Part shown: positions 9,429 to 17,980 of the stretch, piece by piece
Position numbering within the stretch: the first letter of the stretch is position 1
Layout: the number at the start of each line of letters is the position of its first letter
Origin: Microbulbifer sp. MKSA007
GTDB lineage: Bacteria > Pseudomonadota > Gammaproteobacteria > Pseudomonadales > Cellvibrionaceae
Direction: 5' to 3'
NCBI GenBank assembly: GCA_032615215.1
Contig: CP128433.1
Coordinates: forward strand, 2,501,501 to 2,565,500
Length of the DNA stretch: 64,000 nucleotides
Program-made: the position numbers and the translations under genes
Notes under the pieces: model-generated
Database searches by the model: none
What the model saw: only the letters and a program-made list of their open reading frames with translations
What the model was told of the DNA's origin: nothing

Positions 9429-10679
9429 ATGGACCTTATATTTAACAATGCTGCATTGCGTCAAAACCTTATAGGCTGCCCGGCTTCTCATGCAGACGCA
9501 TTTAAAACCACCGCAGCATCTCACCGTTGCGTTATCATCGTTCGCGCAACAGGGCCAACATGTACCCAATTACTTGAGCAGGGATATGACACAAAGGGCT
9601 TTAGGATTCATGGGAAGTCATGTGATTGGGGGCCGATGGCAGGCTTTGTATTACGAGACCCCCGGTTAAATAAACACGGGATGAGAAAAGCGGCCTATAA
9701 CCGTGATCAACATCGAGAAGCCTTTACTGATCTACAGTCTGGTGCAGGTTGGACTGCATCAACAACACCTCTTCGATTACATCAGGAACGGGTTGATTGG
9801 CTTATTCAATCAGGAAAGATCAATGTTACAAGAAAAACTCAAGATCGTTACGAAGGTGTAGCCAGCCACCTCAGTGGCATTACTTTTCATTACTCTCTTA
9901 TCAGGGTTAACACATGCTTGGGAGACATGTGGGGTGTCTATGTCGATAAGGAAAAAAGTAGGCAGTCAGGCTTTATTCAGGAGCGTGGCAACATTGTTGT
10001 TCAGTATGACACTAAGTACAAGGATATGTATGAGCCGCTACTGGCAATGACCAACCCCGTGGAGCATCGTCATTTTCGTAATGAGCACCCCCTTAATGCA
10101 ATTACTGGAGATTATGATCTGTTTGCTATCTGGCCATTTAAGCGGGGCGCAAAGAAGTTTGATCGATATGGAGATGATCGCCGTATTCTCGGCACTGCTC
10201 AAGCTTGGTCGCAGCGTCAGCATATCGAAACCCAATTAGAGAGAAATTTCACTACCCAAAGGCAAGGCACCAAGCTGGGTAATATAACTAATCGGATTTA
10301 TGAAGTAAGCCAGACACTCAATTCCACTATCGGTGGTATCCGCAGCCCGAGAGCTGGAGCTGGGCAGTGGGGGCCATTCCCGAGAAGAAATGTGCTATGG
10401 CACAGTGATGAAGCCGCACGCCCATATGTGAATGACATAGATTTACCCCTTATTGCATTTACTCCTGCTCGCAGTGAAGTGGTCATTCAAACTTTGCAGG
10501 CTTTCAGAGAGCTTATAGCAATGTGCAGAATAAATGGTGTCAATGTCACTCTGGCAGAGGGCTGGGCAATGAACCCTACCAATAATAAGCCAGACCGATT
10601 GGGGCAAGGCTACGGAAGGTTTGTACCCCGCGACTGGCACTTTGGTCAGTGGATTGTCCCACCTTGGTACAATGCTTAA
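9429..10679 (+). CDS. ExoY/edema-factor-like nucleotidyl cyclase toxin
   Basis: 416 aa, with the catalytic motifs of the anthrax edema factor / ExoY / CyaA class II cyclases, host-activated toxins that make cAMP or other cyclic nucleotides. Motif 1, T-K-G-F-R-I-H-G-K-S-C-D-W-G-P, gives K56, H61 and K63 at the positions of edema factor K346, H351 and K353. Motif 2, G-D-Y-D-L-F-A, gives metal ligands D228 and D230. Motif 3 (H325 in W-H-S-D-E, N335) matches the His/Asn region before the purine-binding strand. A G-N-I-T-x-R motif near residue 284 also matches ExoY. There is no signal peptide and no adjacent secretion gene. AGGAAG lies seven to eight bases before the ATG. AT-rich flanks suggest transfer. 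The comparison is from memory of ExoY and EF sequences. Confidence 0.85.
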   Translation: MDLIFNNAALRQNLIGCPASHADAFKTTAASHRCVIIVRATGPTCTQLLEQGYDTKGFRIHGKSCDWGPMAGFVLRDPRLNKHGMRKAAYNRDQHREAFTDLQSGAGWTASTTPLRLHQERVDWLIQSGKINVTRKTQDRYEGVASHLSGITFHYSLIRVNTCLGDMWGVYVDKEKSRQSGFIQERGNIVVQYDTKYKDMYEPLLAMTNPVEHRHFRNEHPLNAITGDYDLFAIWPFKRGAKKFDRYGDDRRILGTAQAWSQRQHIETQLERNFTTQRQGTKLGNITNRIYEVSQTLNSTIGGIRSPRAGAGQWGPFPRRNVLWHSDEAARPYVNDIDLPLIAFTPARSEVVIQTLQAFRELIAMCRINGVNVTLAEGWAMNPTNNKPDRLGQGYGRFVPRDWHFGQWIVPPWYNA

Positions 10680-10728
10680 CTATCGGGCTGTATGAAAGAA
10701 ATATTAGTGGTCTCTTAGAAGGTGACCC

Positions 10729-11169
10729 TTATCTTCGCTTACTGTAGTTACGCTCCAGTATTTCCTGGCGAGCTTTCTCTTCAAAGGAAAGCTCTGCGGT
10801 GGGTCTTATCAATAGTCGCTGCAGCCCGATAGGGTCACCGCTGATTTCGCAGTAACCGTAGCTGCCATCTTTTATTTTCTCCAGAGCCCGCTGGATCTTT
10901 CTCAACAGCAGGTTCTTTCGACCGGTAAAGCGCAGATGTTGCTGGTTCTCTTGCTCTGCGGTCGCCCGGTCCAGGTCATCAGCTAAGGCAAGTTTCGTGG
11001 TAGCAATAGCCTGTTGCCCGTGTGCAAGCTCGGCTAGCAGGTCATTTCTCAATTCCATCAGAAGCTGTTTGAAGAAGAGTAATTGCTTTTCGTTCATATA
11101 GTCTGATGCAGGCATCCCCAGCAGTTCTTGTTCACCGATTTTTGGCATTCCATGAATCCCCTGTTGCAT
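10729..11169 (-). CDS. dksA2: DksA2-like zinc-independent RNA polymerase-binding regulator (TraR/DksA family)
   Basis: DksA-family protein that would enter the RNA polymerase secondary channel and potentiate ppGpp. A coiled-coil region (about residues 30-105) is followed by the globular end. The four-cysteine zinc finger of classical DksA is lost: the positions read C-E-I-S and L-S-F-E-E, leaving one cysteine, as in the zinc-independent DksA2 of Pseudomonas. The family I-G-x-x-R-L-x-x-R-P-T-A-E-L core is kept. An internal ATG at 11148 (AGGGG upstream) is an alternative start. A Zur-like box (11199-11215) lies just upstream, consistent with induction under zinc starvation. Confidence 0.9.
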   Translation of the reverse strand: MQQGIHGMPKIGEQELLGMPASDYMNEKQLLFFKQLLMELRNDLLAELAHGQQAIATTKLALADDLDRATAEQENQQHLRFTGRKNLLLRKIQRALEKIKDGSYGYCEISGDPIGLQRLLIRPTAELSFEEKARQEILERNYSKRR

Positions 11170-11198
11170 AGCTCGTGTTGACTTGAAATATTAAATTT

Positions 11199-11215
11199 AT
11201 GATATAACATATCAT
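11199..11215. promoter_or_regulatory. Zur-box-like perfect palindrome (ATGATAT-AAC-ATATCAT)
   Basis: Seven-base arms ATGATAT and ATATCAT are exact inverted repeats around AAC. The site lies between the divergent dksA2-like gene and the merC-zrgA-zur-cobW operon, so one dimer pair could repress both. It resembles gammaproteobacterial Zur boxes (core GATATAACATATC), and related sites occur at 21586, 21863 and 25042. Confidence 0.8.
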
Positions 11216-11272
11216 TAAGTTGATTGAAGTGTATGTGGTTGTCTTGGGTTCTCGTAGATTAAAAGGATTGTT

Positions 11273-11635
11273 GTGAGAGATACTTTAGGAATTTTGGCTT
11301 CTGGGCTTTGCTTGCTGCACTGTCTTTTGACTCCTTTGTTACCGCTATTGGGAGGTTTGGGGATATTGGGTGCTTTACAAGAGGACCAGTTTCTCCACTT
11401 GCTGTTGCTTGTACCTGTGGTAATTCTGGCCTTGGCCAGCTTCCCAGCCTCTTGCCGGCGCCATCAGCGCTACGCGGTAATGATTGTTGGTTTCTCCGGG
11501 GCATTGCTGTTGGTTGGTGCGCTATATATCGAGGGAGTATGGGAGCTAGTTGCCAGTGTTCTTGGTGCAGGCTTATTGATTGTTGCCCACTGGGTAAACC
11601 TGCGCTTGATTTATCGGGATGCTTTAGTCGAGTAG
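11273..11635 (+). CDS. MerC-domain inner-membrane protein
   Basis: 120-aa membrane protein with four hydrophobic segments and the MerC-type start L-x-x-L-C-L-L-H-C-L-L-T-P. The Cys-His pair in the first helix (C19-LL-H22 region) is a probable metal site. MerC proteins were first known as mercury transporters, but MerC-domain proteins are also found in Zur regulons. First gene of a tight operon (merC-zrgA-zur-COG0523) 58 bases after the Zur-like box, so a role in zinc handling is the better inference. GTG start with AGGA about eight bases upstream. Confidence 0.85.
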   Translation: MRDTLGILASGLCLLHCLLTPLLPLLGGLGILGALQEDQFLHLLLLVPVVILALASFPASCRRHQRYAVMIVGFSGALLLVGALYIEGVWELVASVLGAGLLIVAHWVNLRLIYRDALVE

Positions 11636-11644
11636 GTGAGGGTC

Positions 11645-12154
11645 ATGAAACTTGCAGGAGCATTGTTTGTTGCGTTGTTTTGGGCCGGCCCAGTCGCTGG
11701 GGAAATGGGAAGTCATGTTCACGGTAAGGCGATGATGTACCTGGTGGCCGAAGCAGACAAAATCATCGTCGAGCTGGAGTCACCCACAGTCGATCTAGTG
11801 GGATTTGAGCATGCGCCACGTAGCGATGTTCAAAAGCAGCGGTTAGAGCAGGTTGCTCACGAGCTATCCAAGCCAGATCATTTTCTTGAGTTTGTCGGTG
11901 CCCAGTGCAAACCCTTAAGTGTGGAAGTTAAAGCGCCATATAGCGCAGAAGTTACCAGTGACAACTCGGTGCGCAGTGGTTTCCGTGCTAGTTACCAATT
12001 CAAGTGTGATAATCTGGCAGAGTTCAACAGTGTCATTGTTACCCTGTTTGAGAGGTTTCCCGGTATTCATGGGATTGCAGTGCAATGGATCAGCTCCGGT
12101 CGTCAGGGGGCTGAACTGCTCACTGGTAAAGACAACAAATTGCAAATGAAATAG
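11645..12154 (+). CDS. zrgA: ZrgA-like periplasmic zinc uptake protein (DUF2796)
   Basis: DUF2796 protein of the ZrgA family, the periplasmic component of the Vibrio cholerae Zrg zinc uptake system (counterpart of P. aeruginosa PA4063). Signal peptide to about residue 19, then the H-V-H-G motif at the mature N-terminus, a likely zinc ligand, and two conserved cysteines. ATG 11645 is preferred to GTG 11636. The matching ABC components are not adjacent but lie at 24393-27038 beside another Zur-like box, so the system is split into two loci. Confidence 0.85.
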   Translation: MKLAGALFVALFWAGPVAGEMGSHVHGKAMMYLVAEADKIIVELESPTVDLVGFEHAPRSDVQKQRLEQVAHELSKPDHFLEFVGAQCKPLSVEVKAPYSAEVTSDNSVRSGFRASYQFKCDNLAEFNSVIVTLFERFPGIHGIAVQWISSGRQGAELLTGKDNKLQMK

Positions 12155-12157
12155 GCT

Positions 12158-12625
12158 ATGAAAGCATCCCAAATCAAACAGACCCTGAGTGTGGCGGAAC
12201 AAACCTGTCGCAGTTCAGGTGCCCGCCTGACTGAAAAGCGTAAGAACGTTCTTACCGTGTTGTTGCGGTCAAAAACTCCGCTCTCTGCCTATGAAATAGC
12301 GGAGCATTACAATGGTGACTTTGGCGACTCAATTCCCGCCATGTCAGTCTATAGAATGCTGGACTTTCTGGCAGCAGAGAACCTGGTTCACAAACTCAAT
12401 TCAGAAAACAAGTACCTGGCCTGTGCTCATATTGCCTGTGACCACAGCCACCAGACCCCACAGTTTTTAATCTGCAATCGCTGCAGCAAAGTGCGGGAAA
12501 TTGGCATTAGGCCCGAAGTCATTGATGCATTGCGCGATACAGTTGAAAGTGCTGGATATCATCTCCAGACATCCCAATTGGAGCTGGATTGTGTTTGTGA
12601 TGAGTGCAGCCGGGATGCAGCTTAG
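12158..12625 (+). CDS. zur: Zinc uptake regulator, Fur family
   Basis: 155-aa Fur-family repressor. The winged helix lies in the N-terminal half (S-A-Y-E-I-A-E-H-Y; P-A-M-S-V-Y-R-M-L-D-F-L recognition helix). The C-terminal half holds a H-x-C-D-H-S-H-x-x-P-Q-F-x-I-C-x-x-C sensor and structural-zinc region and a last C-V-C-D-E-C pair. This C-x-x-C arrangement and the surrounding zinc genes identify Zur rather than Fur. Translated just after zrgA (3-base gap) and coupled to the COG0523 gene by TAGTG. It sits in its own putative regulon, so autoregulation is likely. Confidence 0.93.
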   Translation: MKASQIKQTLSVAEQTCRSSGARLTEKRKNVLTVLLRSKTPLSAYEIAEHYNGDFGDSIPAMSVYRMLDFLAAENLVHKLNSENKYLACAHIACDHSHQTPQFLICNRCSKVREIGIRPEVIDALRDTVESAGYHLQTSQLELDCVCDECSRDAA

Positions 12626-13665
12626 TGGCAGCTAGTCAGTTAATACGCGGGGTACATGCCAACGTTATCACTGGTTTTTTGGGCGTCGGCAAGACAACGG
12701 CTATCCGGCATCTCCTGGAAAGTAAGCCCGCTAATGAGCGCTGGGCTGTTCTGGTCAATGAGTTTGGAGAAGTGGGCGTTGATGGCGCACTTTTTGAACC
12801 AGAACAGGAAGGCGATATTTATATTCGGGAGGTACCTGGCGGCTGTATGTGCTGTGCTGCTGGTTTGCCGATGCAGGTTGCTTTAAACCAGTTACTGGCT
12901 AAGGCCAGGCCCCATCGATTAATAATTGAGCCGACGGGCCTGGGGCACCCTAGAGAGGTGCTGGCGGCTTTGTCTGATGCAGTGCGCGGCGGTGTGTTGG
13001 ACCTTCGCGGTACGCTAACTTTGGTCGATGCTCGCTGTATTGAAGATAACCGCTACTTACGTAGTGAGACTTTTCGGCAGCAATTAGAAGTTGCTGATCT
13101 GGTAGTGGCTAATAAGTCTGATCTCTACGGCCCCGAAGACTTGCAAAACCTTCAGCGATTTCTCTCGTTCTTAGGTGAGGGCGCTGAAAAACCGCTGCAA
13201 GTGGTGGAGCAGGGGCGTATCGAATTGGATTGGCTCCAACTGCCCTGCAGTTTTCAGGTCTCGTCAGGGAGTGACCACCACCACCCAGTAACTCAGGCGG
13301 CGGATGAGATTGAGCTATTGCCGGAGTGTGGCTATCTCCGCTCAGAGAATAGCGGAGAGGGATACTACAGCTGTGGCTGGCGTTTTAGCCCTGAATTTAT
13401 ATTTGATTATGATGCGGTCTTTTCACTATTCAGTGGCACTGACGCTGAGAGAATCAAGGGGGTATTTATTACCGAGCAAGGTGTATTTGGATTTAATAAG
13501 GCTGGCAAAGTGCTTACAGTTTTAGAGCTGGATGACACATTGGAAAGCCGGGTAGAGGCGATTAACCAAGCGCGTCTGGACTGGGATGCAATGGAGAGCT
13601 CCTGGATCGCTGCCCTGGCGGATAACCAGGGTACCGAAACAAAAGTGTTTTACGAATCCAAATAG
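12625..13665 (+). CDS. COG0523 (CobW/ZigA-like) zinc metallochaperone GTPase
   Basis: G3E-family GTPase: Walker A G-F-L-G-V-G-K-T-T at the N-terminus, the diagnostic C-M-C-C metal motif (G-G-C-M-C-C-A), N-K-S-D for guanine, and a C-terminal CobW domain. A short histidine cluster (D-H-H-H-H-P) lies near residue 220. Zur-regulated members deliver zinc to client enzymes during starvation. Although cobalamin genes are nearby, its position directly after zur argues for zinc rather than CobW function. GTG 12625 overlaps the zur stop; an upstream GTG at 12604 is possible. Confidence 0.9.
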   Translation: MAASQLIRGVHANVITGFLGVGKTTAIRHLLESKPANERWAVLVNEFGEVGVDGALFEPEQEGDIYIREVPGGCMCCAAGLPMQVALNQLLAKARPHRLIIEPTGLGHPREVLAALSDAVRGGVLDLRGTLTLVDARCIEDNRYLRSETFRQQLEVADLVVANKSDLYGPEDLQNLQRFLSFLGEGAEKPLQVVEQGRIELDWLQLPCSFQVSSGSDHHHPVTQAADEIELLPECGYLRSENSGEGYYSCGWRFSPEFIFDYDAVFSLFSGTDAERIKGVFITEQGVFGFNKAGKVLTVLELDDTLESRVEAINQARLDWDAMESSWIAALADNQGTETKVFYESK

Positions 13666-13671
13666 CTATAT

Positions 13672-13708
13672 GGCCAGGTATTCAAATCTGGCCTGGCTTA
13701 TTAGAAAT
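13672..13708 (+). terminator. Weak candidate terminator after the zur operon
   Basis: GGCCAG (13672-13677) pairs with CTGGCC (13688-13693) around a ten-base loop, with a T-rich stretch (AAATTTTT) several bases further on. The U-tract is not immediately adjacent, so this is only a candidate end for the merC-zrgA-zur-COG0523 transcript. Confidence 0.35.
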
Positions 13709-13721
13709 TTTTGCATAAATT

Positions 13722-13732
13722 CGGTCCGACCG
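13722..13732. promoter_or_regulatory. Perfect 11-bp palindrome CGGTCCGACCG upstream of the M1 peptidase
   Basis: CGGTC-C-GACCG is an exact inverted repeat in an otherwise AT-rich leader, 45 bases before the peptidase ATG. It may be an operator for an unknown regulator; the identity is not known. Confidence 0.35.
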
Positions 13733-13777
13733 TATTCCGTAAAGTTTTAATCTGACGTAAATCTCTGAAGTAAACCA

Positions 13778-16141
13778 ATGAATATAAAATTACTCGGCCG
13801 CTTAACTGTGGCATGGCTTGCTATGTCCGGAACCTCGGGCAGCTTTGCCGCAGATCCCCTAAATGTAACCGGTGATAAGTTCCGCCAGCTGGAGGAACTG
13901 CTGCCGACACCGAATAGTTACCGAACAGCGTCGGGAGCCCCTGGTCATGCCTATTGGCAGCAGCAGGCGGACTACGATATCAAGGTTTCATTGGATGATG
14001 ATAAGCAACTGATCACTGCTTCAGAGACCATCACTTACACCAATAATTCGCCGGACACCCTGCGTTACTTGTGGGTGCAACTGGATCAAAATCGCTTCAA
14101 GCCAAATTCCTCTGGTAATTTGGCGACGCCGGTTGATATGGAAGCTATTGAACCGGACACCATTCCATTTAAGAGTTTTCGTCGTGCAGTAGTATCCGGT
14201 GAATTCCCAGGCGGATACCAGATTACTAAAGTGGCTGACACTCGGGGTAGGGAGCTTCGCCATACTATTGTCGATACCGGCATGCGAATTGACTTGCCCC
14301 AGCCTCTGGCCTCAGGTTCCAGCGTGAGTTTCCAGATTGACTGGGCTTACAAGGTTATTGAGCAGAAAGCACTGGGTGGGCGTTCCGGTTATGAATATTT
14401 TGAGCGCGACGATAACTACTTATACGAGATAGCCCAATGGTTCCCTCGTATGGCTGCATATAACGATGTTAGCGGGTGGCAAAACAAGCAGTTCCTGGGA
14501 CGCGGCGAATTTGCGCTGGAGTTTGGGGATTATCGCGTTGCTATTGAAGTGCCAGCAGATCATATCGTTGCTGCAACCGGTGTTCTTCAAAATCCCAAGG
14601 ATGTATTGACCTCCAAGCAGCGTGAGCGCTTGCGAAAGGCTCGAGTAGCCAGTAAGCCTGTGATGATTGTCACTAAGAATGAAGCGCTGGAGAACGAAAA
14701 AAGTCGTTCAAATAAGCGTAAAACCTGGGTATTTGAAGCTGAGAATGTACGTGACTTTTCTTGGGCTTCGTCACGTAAATTCCTGTGGGACGCACAGGGT
14801 TACAAGAAGGGTGGAACCGATACGATGGCTATGTCCTTCTACCCGGAAGAGGGCACTCCACTGTGGGACAAGTACTCAACAGAGTCCATTATTCATACAA
14901 TAGATATCTATAACCGCTACAGTTTTGACTATCCCTATCCGGTCTCTATTTCCGTCAATGGCCCTGTGGGGGGAATGGAATACCCCATGATCACCTTCAA
15001 TGGTCCGCGCCCTGAAATTGATGAGGAGGACCGCAGCAAGCGTACTTACTCTCGCCGCACCAAGTATGGGCTTATCTCTGTGATCATTCATGAGGTGGGG
15101 CACAATTATTACCCTATGATCATCAACTCTGATGAGCGTCAGTGGACCTGGATGGATGAGGGCCTGAATACCTTCGTACAGTTCTTGGCTGAACAGGAAT
15201 GGGAAGAGAAGTATCCATCCCGCCGTGGCGATGCACGAAAAATTGTCGAGTATATGAAGAGTGAAAACCAGGTTCCGATTATGACGAACTCGGAATCTGT
15301 GCTTCAGCTTGGTAACAATGCCTACGGTAAGCCTGCAGCTGCACTGAATATCCTGCGTGAATCCATTATGGGGCGTGAGTTGTTCGATTTTGCTTTCCGG
15401 GAATATGCCCAGCGTTGGAAGTTCAAACGCCCTATGCCTGCGGACTTTTTCCGCACTATGGAAGATGCATCAGGTATGGACCTGGATTGGTTCTGGCGCG
15501 GATGGTTCTACACCACTGATAATGTCGATATCAGCCTTGATGCCGTACATCATTACACCGTTGGTACACAAAATCCTGGAGTGGAAGGGCCTTGGAAGCG
15601 CGCCCAGCATAAACGGGAACCCGAGACTATCACTGTTATTGAAAATCGCGCGAAAAAGTTGACTCGAATCGTCGATGCTAAGCCGGAGTTGGAAGACTTC
15701 TATAATACTCACGATGAGTTTGACGTTTCTAATGCGGATCGCAATAGCTACCAAAGTAAACTAGAAAATCTAGAGGACTGGGAAAAAGACATGCTCAAGG
15801 TTGAGAGTAATGTCTACGTGCTGGACTTTAGCAATATTGGTGGCTTGGTGATGCCACTGTTCCTGCGGCTGGAATATGAAGATGGGAGTGTTGAGGATTT
15901 GCGTATCCCCGCTGAAATCTGGACTCGCAATGCCAAGAAGACCTCCAAAATGCTGGTGAGGGATAAGAGCAAGGTGCTTAAGTCTGTAGTGCTCGATCCC
16001 CATTGGGAAACAGCGGATGTCAATGTGGAGAACAACTTCTATCCACGTCGAATTATCAAGTCACGCCTGGAACTATTTAAGGATGAAAAGCAGCGTAACT
16101 TGATGAAAGATTGGGATGAGGAGCTTAAAGAGGAAGATTAG
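13778..16141 (+). CDS. Secreted M1-family zinc metallopeptidase
   Basis: 787-aa M1 (gluzincin) peptidase with a signal peptide (about residues 1-25, S-F-A-A-D). The exopeptidase-type motif G-G-M-E-Y-P-M precedes the zinc motif H-E-V-G-H, and the third ligand is the Glu in W-M-D-E-G-L-N, spaced as in H-E-x-x-H-x18-E. The M1 catalytic domain is followed by a 250-residue C-terminal region rich in charged residues. Periplasmic or surface location is expected. The next gene encodes a DUF6702 protein; I recall such pairs in other gammaproteobacteria. Confidence 0.93.
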   Translation: MNIKLLGRLTVAWLAMSGTSGSFAADPLNVTGDKFRQLEELLPTPNSYRTASGAPGHAYWQQQADYDIKVSLDDDKQLITASETITYTNNSPDTLRYLWVQLDQNRFKPNSSGNLATPVDMEAIEPDTIPFKSFRRAVVSGEFPGGYQITKVADTRGRELRHTIVDTGMRIDLPQPLASGSSVSFQIDWAYKVIEQKALGGRSGYEYFERDDNYLYEIAQWFPRMAAYNDVSGWQNKQFLGRGEFALEFGDYRVAIEVPADHIVAATGVLQNPKDVLTSKQRERLRKARVASKPVMIVTKNEALENEKSRSNKRKTWVFEAENVRDFSWASSRKFLWDAQGYKKGGTDTMAMSFYPEEGTPLWDKYSTESIIHTIDIYNRYSFDYPYPVSISVNGPVGGMEYPMITFNGPRPEIDEEDRSKRTYSRRTKYGLISVIIHEVGHNYYPMIINSDERQWTWMDEGLNTFVQFLAEQEWEEKYPSRRGDARKIVEYMKSENQVPIMTNSESVLQLGNNAYGKPAAALNILRESIMGRELFDFAFREYAQRWKFKRPMPADFFRTMEDASGMDLDWFWRGWFYTTDNVDISLDAVHHYTVGTQNPGVEGPWKRAQHKREPETITVIENRAKKLTRIVDAKPELEDFYNTHDEFDVSNADRNSYQSKLENLEDWEKDMLKVESNVYVLDFSNIGGLVMPLFLRLEYEDGSVEDLRIPAEIWTRNAKKTSKMLVRDKSKVLKSVVLDPHWETADVNVENNFYPRRIIKSRLELFKDEKQRNLMKDWDEELKEED

Positions 16142-16149
16142 GTCTTGGA

Positions 16150-16199
16150 AAAAGTGCAGCACGCAGGCGGTCGGCCTGGAGGCTGCACTTTTGTCCTTT
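16150..16199 (+). terminator. Rho-independent terminator after the M1 peptidase
   Basis: AAAAGTGCAGC (16150-16160) pairs with GCTGCACTTTT (16182-16192), and a T-rich run (TTTTGTCCTTTTT) follows. Strong intrinsic terminator geometry nine bases after the peptidase stop. Confidence 0.8.
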
Positions 16200-16248
16200 T
16201 TACTAAAAATATCCATCTGAAACATTCATTGTGTAGTGGTAGTATTTG

Positions 16249-16734
16249 ATGAAAGTTTTACTTTCCTTTTTAGTGATAGTCACAACCTCGGTATTTTCAT
16301 TCCAGGCAAATGCACATCGCTATCATTTTGGTTTGACCAACCTCTCCGTAAACGGGCGTACTCAAACGCTGGAGGTTTCCCATCGTTTTTTTGTTGCTGA
16401 CATTGAAAAGGCCTTATCAATAAGTGCCAGTAAAGAGTTGAATGAAGCACAAAGACAGATGGAGAGCTATGTCAATTCAAGATTTCAGATTAGCCAGGAA
16501 AATGGTGAGGTGGTGAAGCTTAATTGGGTAGGTATGGAAGCCGACGTTCATGACATTTGGATATATCAGGAAGTGCCTATGGTAGATATTTCCAGTAAAA
16601 AATTGAACGTTAAACAATCAATGCTGATGGAGATAGAGCGGGACCAAGTGAACACATTGAATGTCAATAATGGCAGGGGAACTCAAAGCTACACCTTAAA
16701 GCCCGGTGAGAGTAAGGTAGGGTTCACTTTATGA
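16249..16734 (+). CDS. DUF6702-like periplasmic protein
   Basis: 161-aa secreted protein. Signal peptide about residues 1-22 (Q-A-N-A-H), then a mature N-terminus H-R-Y-H-F-G and a compact, mostly beta domain. It resembles the uncharacterised DUF6702 family that accompanies M1-type peptidase genes; the function is unknown. The ATG at 16249 is preferred over the TTG one codon earlier. A terminator separates it from the peptidase, so co-transcription is not required. Confidence 0.7.
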   Translation: MKVLLSFLVIVTTSVFSFQANAHRYHFGLTNLSVNGRTQTLEVSHRFFVADIEKALSISASKELNEAQRQMESYVNSRFQISQENGEVVKLNWVGMEADVHDIWIYQEVPMVDISSKKLNVKQSMLMEIERDQVNTLNVNNGRGTQSYTLKPGESKVGFTL

Positions 16735-16892
16735 GCTGGAAACTTGTCAGATAGTATCTAATTCTGTAGTTGATCGTTCAGGGTTGACCTGACAGAAGAC
16801 CTTTTGAAAACCGGTAACTGTCAGATCAAATCTGAACTGATGCAGTCAAGAGCAGAATAGCTCAATAGGCTATACGTCACTCTTGAGAAAAG

Positions 16893-17450
16893 TTAAATTA
16901 CTTGCCCCGTTACCGGCATATATATCATGGTTGTATGGGAATTGCCGTTATGATTACTATCTTTACCAAAAAAATGAGCCATATCTAGTAGCTCCCAACC
17001 GCCTGTATTTCCATCAGTAAAAACACAGTCACTTTTATTGCCTGCTCCATGACCATTTGAGGTATGAATCATTACATGTCTCATAACTCCTAAATTTGAT
17101 AGAAAACCAACGAAGCAGCCCTCCGGCAAGGTCATCAAATCGTGCAGAGTATTAACTGATCGGGCTCTGGGGGTGGCTCCAAAAATTCTATTGTAGTTAT
17201 TGTTACCAGTAACATTATAGTTTTTGTTGTCCATGGTTACACTAGGGCAGTTTACACCCTTGGCGCTCCAGGCACAGTAGAGCGCAGCGTCCCAGCATTG
17301 CAAACTGCTTAGTTTTGTATAAAGGGAAAGCTCTGGTCCTGTCAGAGTGCCGTTCATGAAAGCGGGTTTAGCATTCCCCATCGCTTCAGCTAACAGACGT
17401 GTTCTTCTACCCGGTGTTTGCCCCTCAGGGATTAAGGTCATTAGTGGCAT
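16893..17450 (-). CDS. Hypothetical protein with a Cys-His papain-like signature (possible effector)
   Basis: 185 aa, no signal peptide or membrane segment. C52 opens Q-C-W-D-A-A-L-Y-C-A-W, like the N-terminus of the catalytic helix in papain-fold cysteine enzymes. A later strand G-C-F-V-G-F is followed by R-H-V-M-I-H (H125, H129), then an Asp/Asn pair (D146, N148) that could complete a triad. Asn- and Gly-rich, AT-rich, and isolated, with no immunity-like partner visible. It could be a cysteine peptidase, acyltransferase or transglutaminase-like effector; no named family is recognised. Confidence 0.6.
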   Translation of the reverse strand: MPLMTLIPEGQTPGRRTRLLAEAMGNAKPAFMNGTLTGPELSLYTKLSSLQCWDAALYCAWSAKGVNCPSVTMDNKNYNVTGNNNYNRIFGATPRARSVNTLHDLMTLPEGCFVGFLSNLGVMRHVMIHTSNGHGAGNKSDCVFTDGNTGGWELLDMAHFFGKDSNHNGNSHTTMIYMPVTGQVI

Positions 17451-17980
17451 TTTTGTTCCTTATTTTTATGCTTAGAAGTTGTTTTCTAAATGTTAATGCA
17501 CTAAATGAATCGCATTGAAGCCATGATAAATGAATGGCGGACCTAACTGTTAGAAAAAAGTGCTATTTGTAATGCTGTGTTTTTGTCGGCTAATGGCAAT
17601 CTCTAGATGCGACTCTTTATTTTATATTTTTTGATTAAATGGCCGCGCTTTGTGGGCAGCAAGTCGTAAAACCCTACTTGGTATCAGGGGTTTCATTTTC
17701 GTAATTTCCGTTTCAGATCTTTAGTTTGAGTAACTGTGATCTCTGGTATCAATTTCTGGATGTTATTAACGGCTTCTTGTTACTTGTAAAGGCAATTGAG
17801 TTGAGGTCGCTATGGTTGTTTTAGGTTGGAGTAATAGCTAGATGTAAATCTTTCTTAAATTATCCGCATCGATGGGTAGGGTGTTTGGGTTTCCTTATAA
17901 AACTATTAATCTGGAGTCACATAATGCCAGTCGAGGCTATTGTGTCCATTGGTTTTGGTGGTTTTTAGTTGTCTCCGGGG
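17451..17980. other. AT-rich intergenic region
   Basis: About 530 bases between two minus-strand genes. It must contain the promoter of the 185-aa gene. No ORF with a credible start, no repeat and no RNA structure was recognised. Confidence 0.5.

Noticed and set aside
12625..13665. COG0523 gene as a cobalamin-pathway CobW
   Set aside because: Although cobalamin genes are 4-5 kb away, it is translationally coupled to zur in an operon headed by a Zur-like box, which points to zinc.
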